Notes: a model not told the origin generated them from the sequence alone. A DNA stretch of 64,000 bases from Rufibacter ruber (GCF_001647275.1 NZ_LRMM01000003.1:1-64000); one strand, 5' to 3'; positions 33,577 to 43,100 are shown, counted from the first letter of the stretch. Translations and numbers: made by a program.

Positions 33577-35568
33577 CTACCGCTGGAACAGCACCAGCAT
33601 AGACACCGGAGGAACTGCCAGGTGGCCACTCACCTTGCGGCTGCCGTTCAAGTCAATGGTCTTTCCTTCGGCGGCTACTTCCCAGGTGCCGTCCAGGGTA
33701 ATCTGGGCGGCATGTTCATGGCCGTTGTAGTAGACCAGAATGTTCTTCCAGGTATCGCCGTGGGCGTGGTCTTTCAGGCGGAAGCCCACCAAGCCTGACC
33801 TGGTTTTGAGAAACTCCAGATGCTGGTTCACCTGGGCGGCCGTGGGCATTCTGAAGGCGGGGTGGGCCTGGCGCAGGGCAATGAGCTGCTGGTAATAGGT
33901 GAATACATCTTGGTGCTCGGCTTTCCAGTTCCAGTTGATTTGGTTGACGGCGTCTGGTTTGTTGTAGCTGTTGTGCTCGCCGTTCTTGGTACGTAGCATT
34001 TCCACGCCTGCATGCAGAAACGGCGTGCCCTGGCCCGTGAGTACAATGGCGTTGGAGAGCAGGTGCATCTTTTTCAGCAGCGCGGGCGAGGCGTCTGGCC
34101 GGGAGGCTTTGAGCTTGTCAAACAGCGTCAAGTTGTCATGGCAGGAGACGTAATTCACCGCCTGCCACGGCTCCCGCGCCCAAAACGCTTTGGAGTAGTT
34201 CACTCTGCTGATATCCACCTGCGGGAGGGGCACACTCCCTGCCACGCCAAACCTGACAGATTCTTCGGTCCCATGGGCGCCGCTCACAAAGCCGGTGCTC
34301 TTGTCATCAAACACTGAGCCTTTAATGGCATCACGCAGGTCATCTGAGAAGGCGGCCACGTGGGCAAGTTGGTGGGTGTTGGCCTTTAGCGCTTTCTGGG
34401 CGTCTGGCAGGGGAGAGGCGCCGGCGGTCCAGCCTTCGCCGTAAATGATAAGGTTGGGGTTGATTTTCCTGAGTTCAGCGCTGAGCTGGTGCATGGTTTC
34501 CAGGTCATGAATGGCCATAAGGTCAAACCGGAAGCCGTCCAGGTGGTACTCCTTCGCCCAGAATTTGCAGGACTCCACCATGAACTTACGCACCATGGCC
34601 CGCTCGCTGGCGGTCTCGTTGCCGCAGGCAGAGGCGTCTGAATATTGGCCATCCGCCGTCTGGCGGTAGTAATAATCAGGCACCTCCAGGTTGAAGTTGG
34701 AGCCCTGGGTGAGGCCGGTGTGGTTGTACACCACGTCTAGAATCACGCCCAGCCCACGGTCATGAAAGCCCTTTACCATCTGCTTGAATTCTTTGATGCG
34801 CACCTCGGCCCGGTACGGGTCTGAGGAATAAGAGCCTTCGGGCACGTTGTAGTTCTGCGGGTCATAGCCCCAGTTGAACTGCGGTTTGTCCAGCGCCGTC
34901 TCGTCAATGGAGCGGTGGTCAAAGGCGGGCAGCAGGTGAATGTGCGTCACGCCCAGTTCTTGCAGGTGGTCAATGCCGGTGGCCTGGCCGTGGCTGTTCC
35001 TGGTGCCCGCCTCTACCAAGCCCAGAAATTTGCCGGGCTGGCTGCTGCCGGAGCTGGGGTGGGAGGTAAGGTCGCGCACGTGGGCTTCCCAAATGACCGC
35101 GTCATTGGGTGATTTTACTTCTGGCCCTTTGTCCCGGGCCCAGCCCGCAGGGTTGGTAGACGCCATGTCCAGCACCATGGCCCGTTGCCCGTTCACCCCC
35201 ACGGCGGTGGCGTAAATGCCGGGCGTTTCAGCCAGCCATTTGCCGCCGGTCTTTACCTGAAAGGTGTAGTAAACGCCGTTTAAATCTTTCTGCACGGTGG
35301 CCTGCCATAGCCCTTTCTCCCCCTTTTGCAGGGGGAACTTCTGCTTCGGCCTGCCGCCCTGGCCTTTGTCATAGAGGTTCACCAGCACCTGCTCTGCCAC
35401 CGGCGACCAAAGCCTGAAAGTAGTTTGTTGGGGCGAGTATTCTGTCCAGAGGTTGGCGTCTGTAGGGGTGGGGTACTGCTCAAATTTTTGAGCGTTTACC
35501 GGAACATGGAAAGAAAAAGCCATAAGCAAGGCAAGTAAGACACTACAGAAGAACGTACGTTGGCGCAT
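33577..35568 (-). CDS. pulA: Type I pullulanase
   Basis: 663 residues with signal peptide (cleavage about residue 26, after VNA). An N-terminal CBM48-like domain (about 35-140) precedes the GH13 barrel. The pullulanase motif is FNWGYDPQNYNVPEGSY; GH13 regions are DVVYNHT, DGFRFDLMAIHD (nucleophile Asp), IIYGEGW (acid Glu) and SCHDN. It cuts alpha-1,6 links of pullulan or glycogen outside the cytoplasm. A single-gene unit; a SusC-like receptor at the window end is not adjacent. Confidence 0.95.
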   Translation of the reverse strand: MRQRTFFCSVLLALLMAFSFHVPVNAQKFEQYPTPTDANLWTEYSPQQTTFRLWSPVAEQVLVNLYDKGQGGRPKQKFPLQKGEKGLWQATVQKDLNGVYYTFQVKTGGKWLAETPGIYATAVGVNGQRAMVLDMASTNPAGWARDKGPEVKSPNDAVIWEAHVRDLTSHPSSGSSQPGKFLGLVEAGTRNSHGQATGIDHLQELGVTHIHLLPAFDHRSIDETALDKPQFNWGYDPQNYNVPEGSYSSDPYRAEVRIKEFKQMVKGFHDRGLGVILDVVYNHTGLTQGSNFNLEVPDYYYRQTADGQYSDASACGNETASERAMVRKFMVESCKFWAKEYHLDGFRFDLMAIHDLETMHQLSAELRKINPNLIIYGEGWTAGASPLPDAQKALKANTHQLAHVAAFSDDLRDAIKGSVFDDKSTGFVSGAHGTEESVRFGVAGSVPLPQVDISRVNYSKAFWAREPWQAVNYVSCHDNLTLFDKLKASRPDASPALLKKMHLLSNAIVLTGQGTPFLHAGVEMLRTKNGEHNSYNKPDAVNQINWNWKAEHQDVFTYYQQLIALRQAHPAFRMPTAAQVNQHLEFLKTRSGLVGFRLKDHAHGDTWKNILVYYNGHEHAAQITLDGTWEVAAEGKTIDLNGSRKVSGHLAVPPVSMLVLFQR

Positions 35569-35639
35569 GTGATTGATAGAAGGAATGGTCTCCCGGCAAT
35601 ATCCCTAAATGAAGGAAACTTGAGGAGAGGCGGTTTCGG

Positions 35640-36794
35640 CTACGCCGATTTAATACGGCTGGACAGCAGCGAAACCGTTACGCCCATCACGGCAATCAAG
35701 GCGAAGGAAAGGCGCAAACTGCTCATGCCGGCAATTAGCCCAATAAAAGGCGGGCCCACCAGAAACCCGGCAAACCCAATGGTGGTGACGGCGGCCAGGG
35801 CCATGCTGGGGGCCATGGTGGTAGATTTCCCGGCCACGCCGTACACCAGCGGCACCACCGCCGAAACCCCAATGCCCACCAGCAGAAACCCTAGAATAGC
35901 CGTAAAAAGTTGAGGGAAAATGACAGAGATTGCCAAACCGATGGCGGTCAGCAAACCGCTTAACTGGAGAACCCGCTTCAAGCCAATTTTGGAGGTTGCC
36001 CAGTCAGCTATGAAGCGCGTGGCGGCCATGGTGCACATGAAGGCGGTAAAGCCCGAGGAAACCCAGGCTTTCTCAGCCTGCACCACCTTCTGGAAATACA
36101 CGCCGCTCCAGTCAAACATGGCGCCCTCACAGATCAGCGAGCAGAACGCAATCAGCCCCAGTCCCATCAGGGCTTTGTCTGGCATCACAAAAAGTGGCTG
36201 GCCTTCTGGGGAGGCGGGGTCTTGCACCATGGTATATCTGTACGCCACGGCAATGCCCACCAGTATGATGGCCATGATGACTAAAAAGTGGTACAGCGGC
36301 AGAATGTTGGCACCAATCATGAGGGTGCCAAGGGCGGCCCCTACAAACCCGGCCAGGCTCCAGAGGCCGTGAAAAGAGGCCATGATAGATTTCCCGTAAA
36401 GGTTCTCTACGCTGACTGCCTGGGTGTTCACGGCAATGTTGGCCATGTTGCTGGCCAACCCGAACAAGAAAAGCAGGACTGTCAGCTGAAAAACACTGCT
36501 GACCAACCCCAGGCAGACCAGGATGAGGCTGTACATGACCAGCGCTATGGTGACCACTTTCCGGCTTCCTATTTTAGAGGTCAGCCAGCCTGTGAACGGG
36601 AGTGAAAGAATCAAACCCACCGGCAAGGAAAACAAGACACCGCCCAGTTCTGCCTCTGAGAGCTGCAGTTTCTGCTGAATGGTGGGAATGCGGGAGCCCC
36701 AACTGGAAAAGCACAGCCCATGGAAAAAGAAAAGGGAGCCCACGGCGGTTCTGCGTACGCGGTTAGAAAACTGGGGATGGGGACTGGAAATCAT
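35640..36794 (-). CDS. MFS transporter (YbjJ-like)
   Basis: 384 residues, 12 hydrophobic segments, no signal peptide. FHGLCFSSWGSRIPTIQ at helix 1 and GWLTSKIGSRKVV (loop 2-3 motif) resemble the YbjJ/fucose-permease-like subgroup. The substrate is unknown; sugar or drug efflux is possible. The next gene upstream belongs to another unit, separated by a terminator. Confidence 0.88.
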   Translation of the reverse strand: MISSPHPQFSNRVRRTAVGSLFFFHGLCFSSWGSRIPTIQQKLQLSEAELGGVLFSLPVGLILSLPFTGWLTSKIGSRKVVTIALVMYSLILVCLGLVSSVFQLTVLLFLFGLASNMANIAVNTQAVSVENLYGKSIMASFHGLWSLAGFVGAALGTLMIGANILPLYHFLVIMAIILVGIAVAYRYTMVQDPASPEGQPLFVMPDKALMGLGLIAFCSLICEGAMFDWSGVYFQKVVQAEKAWVSSGFTAFMCTMAATRFIADWATSKIGLKRVLQLSGLLTAIGLAISVIFPQLFTAILGFLLVGIGVSAVVPLVYGVAGKSTTMAPSMALAAVTTIGFAGFLVGPPFIGLIAGMSSLRLSFALIAVMGVTVSLLSSRIKSA

Positions 36795-36894
36795 CAGGAA
36801 GAAATAAGCACAAACGTTTCCTCTTACTTATAGCAACACAGCAAGGTTCAAAGTACGCCCAGGGAACTGGCTTTGGCAAGTATCTAAAAAGAAA

Positions 36895-36922
36895 CCCGCA
36901 GTCCTGCTGTCAGCACTGCGGG
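36895..36922 (-). terminator. Terminator of thioredoxin-like lipoprotein gene
   Basis: CCCGCAGT (36895-36902) and ACTGCGGG (36915-36922) form the stem; the minus strand continues TTTCTTTTT. It follows the palindrome at 36932-36975. Confidence 0.75.
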
Positions 36923-36931
36923 GTAGGGCGG

Positions 36932-36975
36932 TTTCTGTTTTTGGCCTGTTTTCATGAAAACAGCAAAAACAGAAA
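36932..36975. repeat. CTGTTTT palindrome, copy 23
   Basis: TTTCTGTTTTTGGCCTG...CAGCAAAAACAGAAA; between a stop codon and a U-tract terminator. Confidence 0.8.
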
Positions 36976-37542
36976 TTACTTGGTGGCGGTGCTGTCTTTG
37001 AGCACGGTGAGCATGTTCATCTCCAGGGTAGGGTAGGCAGTTTCAACTATGCGCCCCAGCTCCTTGCCGTTTTTGTAGAAGATGAAGGTAGGCACGGCGG
37101 TGATGTTGAGGGTTTTTTCCTCACCGGTCAGGCCGGTTTTGTCTTCCCGCAGGCTGGTCATCTCTACACGGGAGTAGGGAAAACGGGCGGCATCCAGCAC
37201 TTTGTAGAACCGCGGTATCTCGCGCTGGCTGTCAAGGCACCAGCTGCCCATGAACACCTTGATGCGCACGCCTTCCAGCTGGGGCTGCAGCTGGTCTATG
37301 ATCTGCTCGTTGGGCTTGTAGCGCAGGTACATGGGGTGAAACCAGGCACTGTACCGCGGCATCTCAAACGCTACGCGGGTGGTGGTGCCAATCAGGAGGG
37401 AGTCATTGCCGGCCTGGGTAGGCTCCTCCCGGTTTTCTTGGGGGTCTAAGCCCGTGTGCGTGGCATCTGTGATGACTGCCTGGCGGGGGGTGGAACAAGC
37501 CGCAAAGGCCAACGCCGCAAAAATGAAAAGCACGTAACGCAT
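36976..37542 (-). CDS. Thioredoxin-fold lipoprotein
   Basis: 188 residues. Lipobox LAFAAC (Cys16) marks a membrane-anchored periplasmic lipoprotein. The thioredoxin fold is shown by KVFMGSWCLDSQREIPRF (Cys102-x-x-Ser105, a monothiol site) and NITAVPTFIFYKNGKELG with the cis-Pro. The missing second Cys argues against a normal disulfide oxidoreductase. Confidence 0.87.
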   Translation of the reverse strand: MRYVLFIFAALAFAACSTPRQAVITDATHTGLDPQENREEPTQAGNDSLLIGTTTRVAFEMPRYSAWFHPMYLRYKPNEQIIDQLQPQLEGVRIKVFMGSWCLDSQREIPRFYKVLDAARFPYSRVEMTSLREDKTGLTGEEKTLNITAVPTFIFYKNGKELGRIVETAYPTLEMNMLTVLKDSTATK

Positions 37543-37671
37543 GATGAATAGATTCTTGGAACTGGAGACTAGAGGTTAGGTTTCATGTCCTGGGCTCCTT
37601 GCTTAAGAAGCATACGGGAGAGACAGGTTCCTTTCCTCAAGGTATCTAACGTCTGTTGCGCCAATAAGATT

Positions 37672-39051
37672 TTATACTGATTCAATGGGCCTTGGCTCGT
37701 CCAGGTCTACAAACTCGCCTTCCCAGCGGGCAATCACGGCGGTGGCCAGGCAGTTGCCAATCACGTTCACTGAGGTGCGGGCCATGTCCATGAGTTCGTC
37801 AATGCCCAGAATAATAAAGATTGGCTCTACCGGCAAGCCGAAAGACGCCGCCGTTCCCATCAGGATCACCAAAGAGGCGCGCGGCACGCCGGCCACCCCC
37901 TTGCTGGTCAGCATGAGCGTGAACACCATGAGCAGCTGCTGCTCCCAGCTTAGGTCAATGCCCGCCGCCTGCGCCACAAACACAGAAGCCAGTGACAGGT
38001 ACAGAGTGGTGCCGTCCAGGTTGAAGCTGTAGCCCATGGGCATCACAAACGCCACTACCTTGCGCGGCACCCCAATAGACTCCATGGCCTCCATGGCGCG
38101 CGGAAGGGCGGCCTCAGAGCTGGTGGTGGCAAAGGCGATAGACACCGGCTCGGCAATCACCTTGGCAAACATTTTCACCGGAATCCGGAAGAACAGCGCC
38201 ACCGGCAGCAGCACCAGCAGCAGGAACGCCAGCAGGGCTACGTACAGCGTGGCCAGCAGTTTGAAGAGGTTGATGAGAATACTGAAACCCATGTGGCCCA
38301 CCGTGTAGGCAATGGCCGCACCCACGGCAATGGGGGCAAAGTACATGATGATGTTGGTGAACTTGAACATGGTCTCGGCCAGGCTCTCTGTAACCTCCAG
38401 CAGCGGGCGGCGCTTGCGCTCGTTCAGCATGGCCAGCCCAATCCCGAACAGCACACTGAACACCACAATCTGCAGGACCTGCCCTTCGGCAATAGACTTG
38501 GCAATGTTCTCCGGGAAAATGTGCAGGATAATGTCCTGCCAGGTCTGCGGCGGCGGGGCCTGAAGCTCACCATGGGCTTCGCCTTTGAGCACAATCCCGT
38601 CGCCGGCACGGCTAATGTTGATGGCGGCCAGACCAATGAACAGTGCAATGGTGGTCACCACCTCAAAGTAAATAAGGGCTTTCCCTCCCATTTTGCCCAC
38701 CTGCTTCAGGTTAGAGTGGCCGGCAATGCCTACCACCAGCGTGGCGAAGATGAGCGGCGCAATGATGGTCTTCACCAGCTTGAGGAAGATCTTGCTCAGC
38801 ACGTTCAGGTTCTGGGCGAAATCAGGGAAACTGTACCCAATCTCGGCACCAATGACCATGCTGACCAGAATCCAGGTGGTGAGGCTTTTCTTACGCACGG
38901 CAAAAAGGCACAACACGGCAATGCCAATCCAGCGCATGGCGGCCAGTGCCAGCTCAGGCAGGGCCACTACGCCGTAGTTGTGCATGACGGTAAGAACAGC
39001 CGCAATTGAAATGATGACAAATGCCACCAGGGCAAGTGAAGATTTTTTCAT
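37672..39051 (-). CDS. Dicarboxylate/amino acid:cation symporter (DAACS)
   Basis: 459 residues from ATG 39051; 31 upstream in-frame codons are un-family-like. The DAACS signatures ATTSSEAALPRAM (serine-rich re-entrant loop) and MPMGYSFNLDGTTLYLSLASVF are present with eight or more membrane segments. It imports glutamate, aspartate or C4-dicarboxylates with Na+ or H+. It is divergent from the dipeptide epimerase gene, suggesting linked use of acidic amino acids released from peptidoglycan (inference). Confidence 0.93.
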   Translation of the reverse strand: MKKSSLALVAFVIISIAAVLTVMHNYGVVALPELALAAMRWIGIAVLCLFAVRKKSLTTWILVSMVIGAEIGYSFPDFAQNLNVLSKIFLKLVKTIIAPLIFATLVVGIAGHSNLKQVGKMGGKALIYFEVVTTIALFIGLAAINISRAGDGIVLKGEAHGELQAPPPQTWQDIILHIFPENIAKSIAEGQVLQIVVFSVLFGIGLAMLNERKRRPLLEVTESLAETMFKFTNIIMYFAPIAVGAAIAYTVGHMGFSILINLFKLLATLYVALLAFLLLVLLPVALFFRIPVKMFAKVIAEPVSIAFATTSSEAALPRAMEAMESIGVPRKVVAFVMPMGYSFNLDGTTLYLSLASVFVAQAAGIDLSWEQQLLMVFTLMLTSKGVAGVPRASLVILMGTAASFGLPVEPIFIILGIDELMDMARTSVNVIGNCLATAVIARWEGEFVDLDEPRPIESV

Positions 39052-39148
39052 AAACAGAGTACTGTCAACGCACTTGCACAGGCAGAGGGCGCCATTGGGT
39101 TTGGAGTTATAAAGGGTGTGGGCAGGCTCAGATTGCCACGGCAACTGA

Positions 39149-39179
39149 CAAATATAAGGTATTTCTATGGTTTCAGAAA
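39149..39179 (-). promoter_or_regulatory. Promoter of DAACS transporter
   Basis: The minus strand reads TTTC (39179-39176), 19 bp, TATATTTG (39156-39149), leaving a leader of about 90 nt. Confidence 0.55.
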
Positions 39180-39211
39180 AAGGCAGAAATGCGGGCTGGT
39201 TCTTAAGATAT

Positions 39212-39244
39212 TTTAGAAAGGTGGCATTTTTTTATCTATACTTG
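39212..39244 (+). promoter_or_regulatory. Possible promoter of dipeptide epimerase gene
   Basis: TTTA (39212-39215) and TATACTTG (39237-39244), 21 bp apart; ATG at 39273. Confidence 0.4.
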
Positions 39245-39272
39245 AGCCTTCTTTCTAATAAAACTACACCCT

Positions 39273-40271
39273 ATGTTAATTTGGCATTTAGAGACCCGTG
39301 AGCTCACCCTGCGTTACACCTGGAAGATCTCACGCAATGCCTCTGATGTAAAAACCAACCTTTTTGTCACCGTGGGTGATGGCAAGGTGCATGGCCGCGG
39401 CGAGGCGGCGCCCAACGTGCGCTACGGCGAAACCCCCGAACTCCTGAACCAGCAGTTCAGCGCCCTGCAGGCCGGTGGCCTGGACCAGATTGGCTCTGTA
39501 GACGAGCTGCAGCAACTGATGAGGCAGGTAGAGGTGCTGCCCGCGCTCAGGTTTGCGCTTGAGTCTGCGTTCATTCATTACGTTTGCCGCAAAAGCAACC
39601 AGACAGTGGGCCAGTTTTTAGGGGTGCAGCCCATGACCTCTGTGCCCACGGCCTATTCATACCCCATCATGGACCCTGCCAGGATAGCCCCCTTCACCCA
39701 GGAACACGGCCTGCAGCGGTTTGAGTACCTGAAGGTGAAGGTGAACCAGGAAACCGGTCTGGACATGATGGCTGAAGTGGCCCGGGCTACCTCCAAGCCG
39801 TTGATGGTAGACGCCAACGAGGCCTGGCAAGACCCAGACGCCATGGTGGTGTTCATGGAGAAGCTCAGGAAGTACCCTGTTATCATGATTGAGCAACCCA
39901 TGCCTTCGGCCCTGGCCGAAGAATATCTTTACCTGAAAAAGCATTCCCCTTATGACCTGTTTGCAGATGAGTCTGTAACCGACCACGCAGATTGGGGGCT
40001 GTTGAAGCAGCAGTTTCACGGGGTGAACATGAAGCTCATGAAAGCCGGCGGCTACCTGAACGGACTGGAGATTCTGAACAAAAGCCGCGCCGCCGGGTTG
40101 AAAACCATGATTGGCTGCATGATGGAAACCAGCATGGGCATCTGGTCTGCTATTCAGCTGGCCCACGGTGTTGACCTGCTGGACCTGGACGGCATGCTGA
40201 TTGTGAAAGAGGAGCCGTTTGCACTGGTGAAGGAGCAGGAAGGGAAACTATACCCCATTGAGATGCCCTAA
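39273..40271 (+). CDS. Dipeptide epimerase (enolase superfamily)
   Basis: 332 residues. LKVKVNQE supplies the KxK catalytic lysine pair; metal ligands are in VDANEAW, IEQPMP and FADESV; MKLMKAGGYLNG carries the second catalytic lysine. This matches L-Ala-D/L-Glu epimerases, which recycle murein peptides. Cytosolic. Substrate specificity within the family is not certain. Confidence 0.9.
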   Translation: MLIWHLETRELTLRYTWKISRNASDVKTNLFVTVGDGKVHGRGEAAPNVRYGETPELLNQQFSALQAGGLDQIGSVDELQQLMRQVEVLPALRFALESAFIHYVCRKSNQTVGQFLGVQPMTSVPTAYSYPIMDPARIAPFTQEHGLQRFEYLKVKVNQETGLDMMAEVARATSKPLMVDANEAWQDPDAMVVFMEKLRKYPVIMIEQPMPSALAEEYLYLKKHSPYDLFADESVTDHADWGLLKQQFHGVNMKLMKAGGYLNGLEILNKSRAAGLKTMIGCMMETSMGIWSAIQLAHGVDLLDLDGMLIVKEEPFALVKEQEGKLYPIEMP

Positions 40272-40280
40272 TGCCTCAGT

Positions 40281-40322
40281 TGTGTTTTAGGGCTGTTTTT
40301 AAAAAAGTAGCCCTAAAACAGG
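40281..40322. repeat. CTGTTTT palindrome, copy 24
   Basis: TGTTTTAGGGCTG...GTAGCCCTAAAACAGG; compensatory AGGGC/GCCCT. Confidence 0.8.
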
Positions 40323-40362
40323 AAATCCCCGGCAGAGCGCTCTGCCGGGGATTTCCTGTTTT
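40315..40362. terminator. Perfect bidirectional hairpin between convergent genes
   Basis: A 23-bp perfect stem (40315-40337 with 40340-40362), AAAAC ends on one side and GTTTT on the other. Its left arm starts inside the palindrome 40281-40322. Confidence 0.85.
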
Positions 40363-40376
40363 ACAGGGGAACAAGG

Positions 40377-40961
40377 CTACTGCCGTTTCTTCTCCTCACT
40401 GGCCAGCTGCTGCTGCACCTTGGCCAGTTCGGCATCCAGCTTCTGGAGGTTAGCGGTTTTGGCCTTGTCTTTTACCGCGCCTTGCAGGAGTTCGTTTTTC
40501 TTTTCTAAGATTTCGCGTTTGCGCTGCAGCAGCTGAATGCGCTCTTGCAGGGCTTGGGCATGCAGGAGCTGGTTGCCAAAGCCGGTGGTGTCGCCGGTGA
40601 GGGTGGTGCTTTGCTGAACAATGACCGGGTTCTTGATCAGATTCCCTTGCAGGTCCAGCCGGTCGCCGTCCTGGAGCAGCCGGGTCTGCCCGTCTGCGGT
40701 TTTCAGTTGGCCGTTGGGCTGGAGCTGGGCACCGTTAGGGAAGGTCTTGGCCTGGCTCAGGGGGGCGTACCCTTTGGGTAAAATGGTCATGGGCTTTCCA
40801 TTCCGCATGATCACGCCTTCCCGGGCAGGCGTGACACTGGGCGTGGTGGTGCGTCCGCTTTCAGTTTTCTGAATGGTGGCCCCCTGCGCCAGGGCAGACC
40901 CGGCCGTAAGGAGTGCCAATACCAGTAGGGTGCCGCTCACCTGCAGACAACGTTTGGGCAT
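40377..40961 (-). CDS. Secreted protein with DUF6799-like repeats
   Basis: 194 residues from ATG 40961. An earlier ATG (40991) lies in a palindrome and gives a poorer signal peptide. The mature N-terminal half has EGVIMRNGKPMTILPKGYAPL and NGQLKTADGQTRLLQDGDRL, resembling the DUF6799 strand repeats common in Bacteroidota; the C-terminal half is a long charged coiled coil. The function is unknown. Confidence 0.75.
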   Translation of the reverse strand: MPKRCLQVSGTLLVLALLTAGSALAQGATIQKTESGRTTTPSVTPAREGVIMRNGKPMTILPKGYAPLSQAKTFPNGAQLQPNGQLKTADGQTRLLQDGDRLDLQGNLIKNPVIVQQSTTLTGDTTGFGNQLLHAQALQERIQLLQRKREILEKKNELLQGAVKDKAKTANLQKLDAELAKVQQQLASEEKKRQ

Positions 40962-40978
40962 AGAGGTAAAATGATGGG

Positions 40979-41021
40979 TTCCTGTTTTCATGCTAGTTTC
41001 AGAAAAATAAGCCGGAAACGC
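40979..41021. repeat. CTGTTTT palindrome, copy 25
   Basis: TTCCTGTTTTCATGC...GCCGGAAACGC; arms uneven. Confidence 0.65.
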
Positions 41022-41029
41022 AAATAAGG

Positions 41030-41686
41030 CTACTGCTGGTGCTCAGCTTTGCCCTTCTTGCGCTCCTTCAAATACTGGATAATACCCGGCAGTACCGAGA
41101 TGAAAATTATAGCCGGTATGGCGTAGTGTAAGTAGTCTTTCAGCTGCGGGAACTGCTGGCCCAGGTAATAGCTGGCTAAAACCAGTGTGCAAATCCAGAG
41201 GGAGGTGCCCACCGCGCTCAGGAATAGAAAGTGCTTGATGTCCATGCCCGTCACGCCCGCCAGCAGCGGGTTGAACGTGCGCACCACCGGTACAAATTTG
41301 CCTACCACAATGGCGGTTTTGCCTTTCTCCTTGTAAAATTTTTCTGCCCGTTCCAGGTGCTTTCTTTTAAAATACCATGTATCTTTCTTGTGGTAAAGCT
41401 TTTTGCCCATGCGTCTGCCAATGGTGTAGCCCAGCAGGTCGCCGGCCACGCCGGCGGCGGTCATGCTCGCCAGCAAACCCGCCAGGGGCACGGTCAGGAC
41501 CTTGGCCCCGGCCAAAAGCCCCGTGGTAAGCAGCAGAGAGTCACCGCCTGGTATCACCAACCCAATGAGCAGGCCCGTCTCTACAAATACCACGGCCAGA
41601 ATGAGGGTAAGGCCGCCATATTTGATCATGTTCTCAGGGCTGGAGAAAAGCTCTGTCCAGGAAATAAGGAAAAAAGGTTCTTGCAT
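41030..41686 (-). CDS. DedA-family membrane protein
   Basis: 218 residues with a VTT/SNARE-associated domain: ETGLLIGLVIPGGDSLL at the first re-entrant region and GKFVPVVRTFNPLLAG at the second, with the essential Arg. About five membrane segments. DedA proteins act in membrane lipid carrier (undecaprenyl-phosphate or phosphatidylethanolamine) flipping. It is divergent from the MarR gene. Confidence 0.92.
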   Translation of the reverse strand: MQEPFFLISWTELFSSPENMIKYGGLTLILAVVFVETGLLIGLVIPGGDSLLLTTGLLAGAKVLTVPLAGLLASMTAAGVAGDLLGYTIGRRMGKKLYHKKDTWYFKRKHLERAEKFYKEKGKTAIVVGKFVPVVRTFNPLLAGVTGMDIKHFLFLSAVGTSLWICTLVLASYYLGQQFPQLKDYLHYAIPAIIFISVLPGIIQYLKERKKGKAEHQQ

Positions 41687-41744
41687 GATGGGGTGCTGCG
41701 TGGTTTATGAGGCATACGGTGCAAAGAATATGGATGTTGGTTTT

Positions 41745-41752
41745 TACCTTTG
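41745..41752 (+). promoter_or_regulatory. Promoter -7 box of MarR gene
   Basis: TACCTTTG matches TAnnTTTG. Transcription would begin near 41759, downstream of an alternative TTG at 41750, so ATG 41783 is preferred. Confidence 0.5.
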
Positions 41753-41782
41753 CTAAGGGAGCCGACAGAAGTTTCCGGTTCA

Positions 41783-42280
41783 ATGCGGGACAAAAACATA
41801 GCCCTTTCCCCCCAGGTGATAGACTTTGTCATGAAAATAGAAGAAGAGATCAAGCAGAGTGCCTTCAAAAATGCCTATCAGAAGGTGTTCATAAACATAC
41901 TGTACACCTCTAACTGGCTGCAGCTGCGGCAGTCTACCCAGTTCAAGCAATTTGGGGTGACCTTGCCGCAATACAACGTGCTGCGCATTCTGCGCGGGCA
42001 GTTCCCCAAGCCGGCCACGGTGAACCTTTTGATTGAGCGCATGCTGGATAAAACGTCTAACGCCTCCCGTATTGTGGACAAGCTGGAGGCCAAGGAGCTG
42101 GTCACCAGAACCCAGTGCCCCACTGACCGGCGCACGGTAGATATTCTGATTACAGAAAAAGGCCTCACCCTCCTGAAGCAGATTGATGAGCTCAACCTGG
42201 GTAAACTGATGGGGGAAGAGAACCTTACCCCTGAGGAGGCTGAGCAGTTGAGTGCCCTGCTAGACAAAGTGCGGGGATAA
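41783..42280 (+). CDS. MarR-family transcriptional regulator
   Basis: 165 residues. The winged helix spans about residues 50-125 with FGVTLPQYNVLRILRG, LIERMLDKTSNASRIVDKLEAKELV and RTQCPTDRRTVDILITEKG (wing Asp-Arg-Arg). MarR dimers respond to phenolics, oxidants or lipids. It is followed 51 bp later by a YceI gene, a common Bacteroidota pair, so YceI is the likely regulated partner. Confidence 0.92.
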   Translation: MRDKNIALSPQVIDFVMKIEEEIKQSAFKNAYQKVFINILYTSNWLQLRQSTQFKQFGVTLPQYNVLRILRGQFPKPATVNLLIERMLDKTSNASRIVDKLEAKELVTRTQCPTDRRTVDILITEKGLTLLKQIDELNLGKLMGEENLTPEEAEQLSALLDKVRG

Positions 42281-42331
42281 AACCCCTGTATTGCTGATAA
42301 GAAAACGACCACCTTCCAAATTCACATACCC

Positions 42332-43042
42332 ATGAAAAAAGTAGTACTTTCTGCCTTAGTGGCTGCCGCGGTAGGCGTGTCAGCTTTCAAAGCAGCCTCT
42401 TCTGGCCCGGCACATGCAGCCTCAGCCGCTGAGGTGCGCGCAAGTGATATGAAAAGGTACAAAGTTGTGCCTGAGGAAAGCAAAGTCACCTGGGTTGGGC
42501 GCAAGGTGACCGGGGAGCACAACGGTAACATCAAACTGGCCAGCGGGGTTATCCTGCATGAAAAAGCCGGTTTGCGGGGAGGCACCTTTGTCATGGACAT
42601 GACCAGCATCACGTGCAATGACCTGCAGGGCAACTCAAACAAAAAACTGGTTGACCACCTCAAGGCAGATGATTTCTTCTCAGTGGCCAGCCACCCCACC
42701 GCCTCTTTCGCCATCACCAATCTGGCGCCCAGGCAAAACGCCAAAGCAGGTACCGCCAACTACATTGTCACCGGCAACCTCACCATTAAAGGGATCTCAA
42801 ACGAAGTGACGTTCCCGGCGTATGTGGGCGTGAAAAAAGACGTGGCCACTGCCAAAGCCACCTTGAAGTTTGACCGCACCAAATGGGACATCAAATACAG
42901 GTCTGGCAACTTCTTTGAGAACCTGGGTGACAAAGCCATTCAAGATGATGTAGAGCTGCAGATTGAACTGGTAGCCAAACTAGAAGAGGTAGCCAAGGCC
43001 AAAAAGACCAAAGACACCAAAGACAAAACCGCCAGACTCTAA
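42332..43042 (+). CDS. YceI-family periplasmic lipid-binding protein
   Basis: 236 residues with an N-terminal signal peptide (about residues 1-20 or to AHA, 29). The YceI lipocalin-like fold shows as YKVVPEESKVTWVGRKVTGEHNG, DHLKADDFFSVASHPTASF, NLTIKGISNEVTFPA and LKFDRTKWDIKYRSGNFF. YceI proteins bind polyisoprenoids in the periplasm. The C-terminus adds a Lys/Asp-rich tail (KAKKTKDTKDK). Confidence 0.93.
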   Translation: MKKVVLSALVAAAVGVSAFKAASSGPAHAASAAEVRASDMKRYKVVPEESKVTWVGRKVTGEHNGNIKLASGVILHEKAGLRGGTFVMDMTSITCNDLQGNSNKKLVDHLKADDFFSVASHPTASFAITNLAPRQNAKAGTANYIVTGNLTIKGISNEVTFPAYVGVKKDVATAKATLKFDRTKWDIKYRSGNFFENLGDKAIQDDVELQIELVAKLEEVAKAKKTKDTKDKTARL

Positions 43043-43061
43043 GCAGCCATACCCTTCCAGG

Positions 43062-43100
43062 AAAAGCCGATGCTCCCGCCAGAGCCTCGGCTTTTCTTTT
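43062..43100 (+). terminator. Terminator after yceI
   Basis: AAAAGCCGA-t-GCTC pairs with GAGC-c-TCGGCTTTT, followed by CTTTT. Confidence 0.8.
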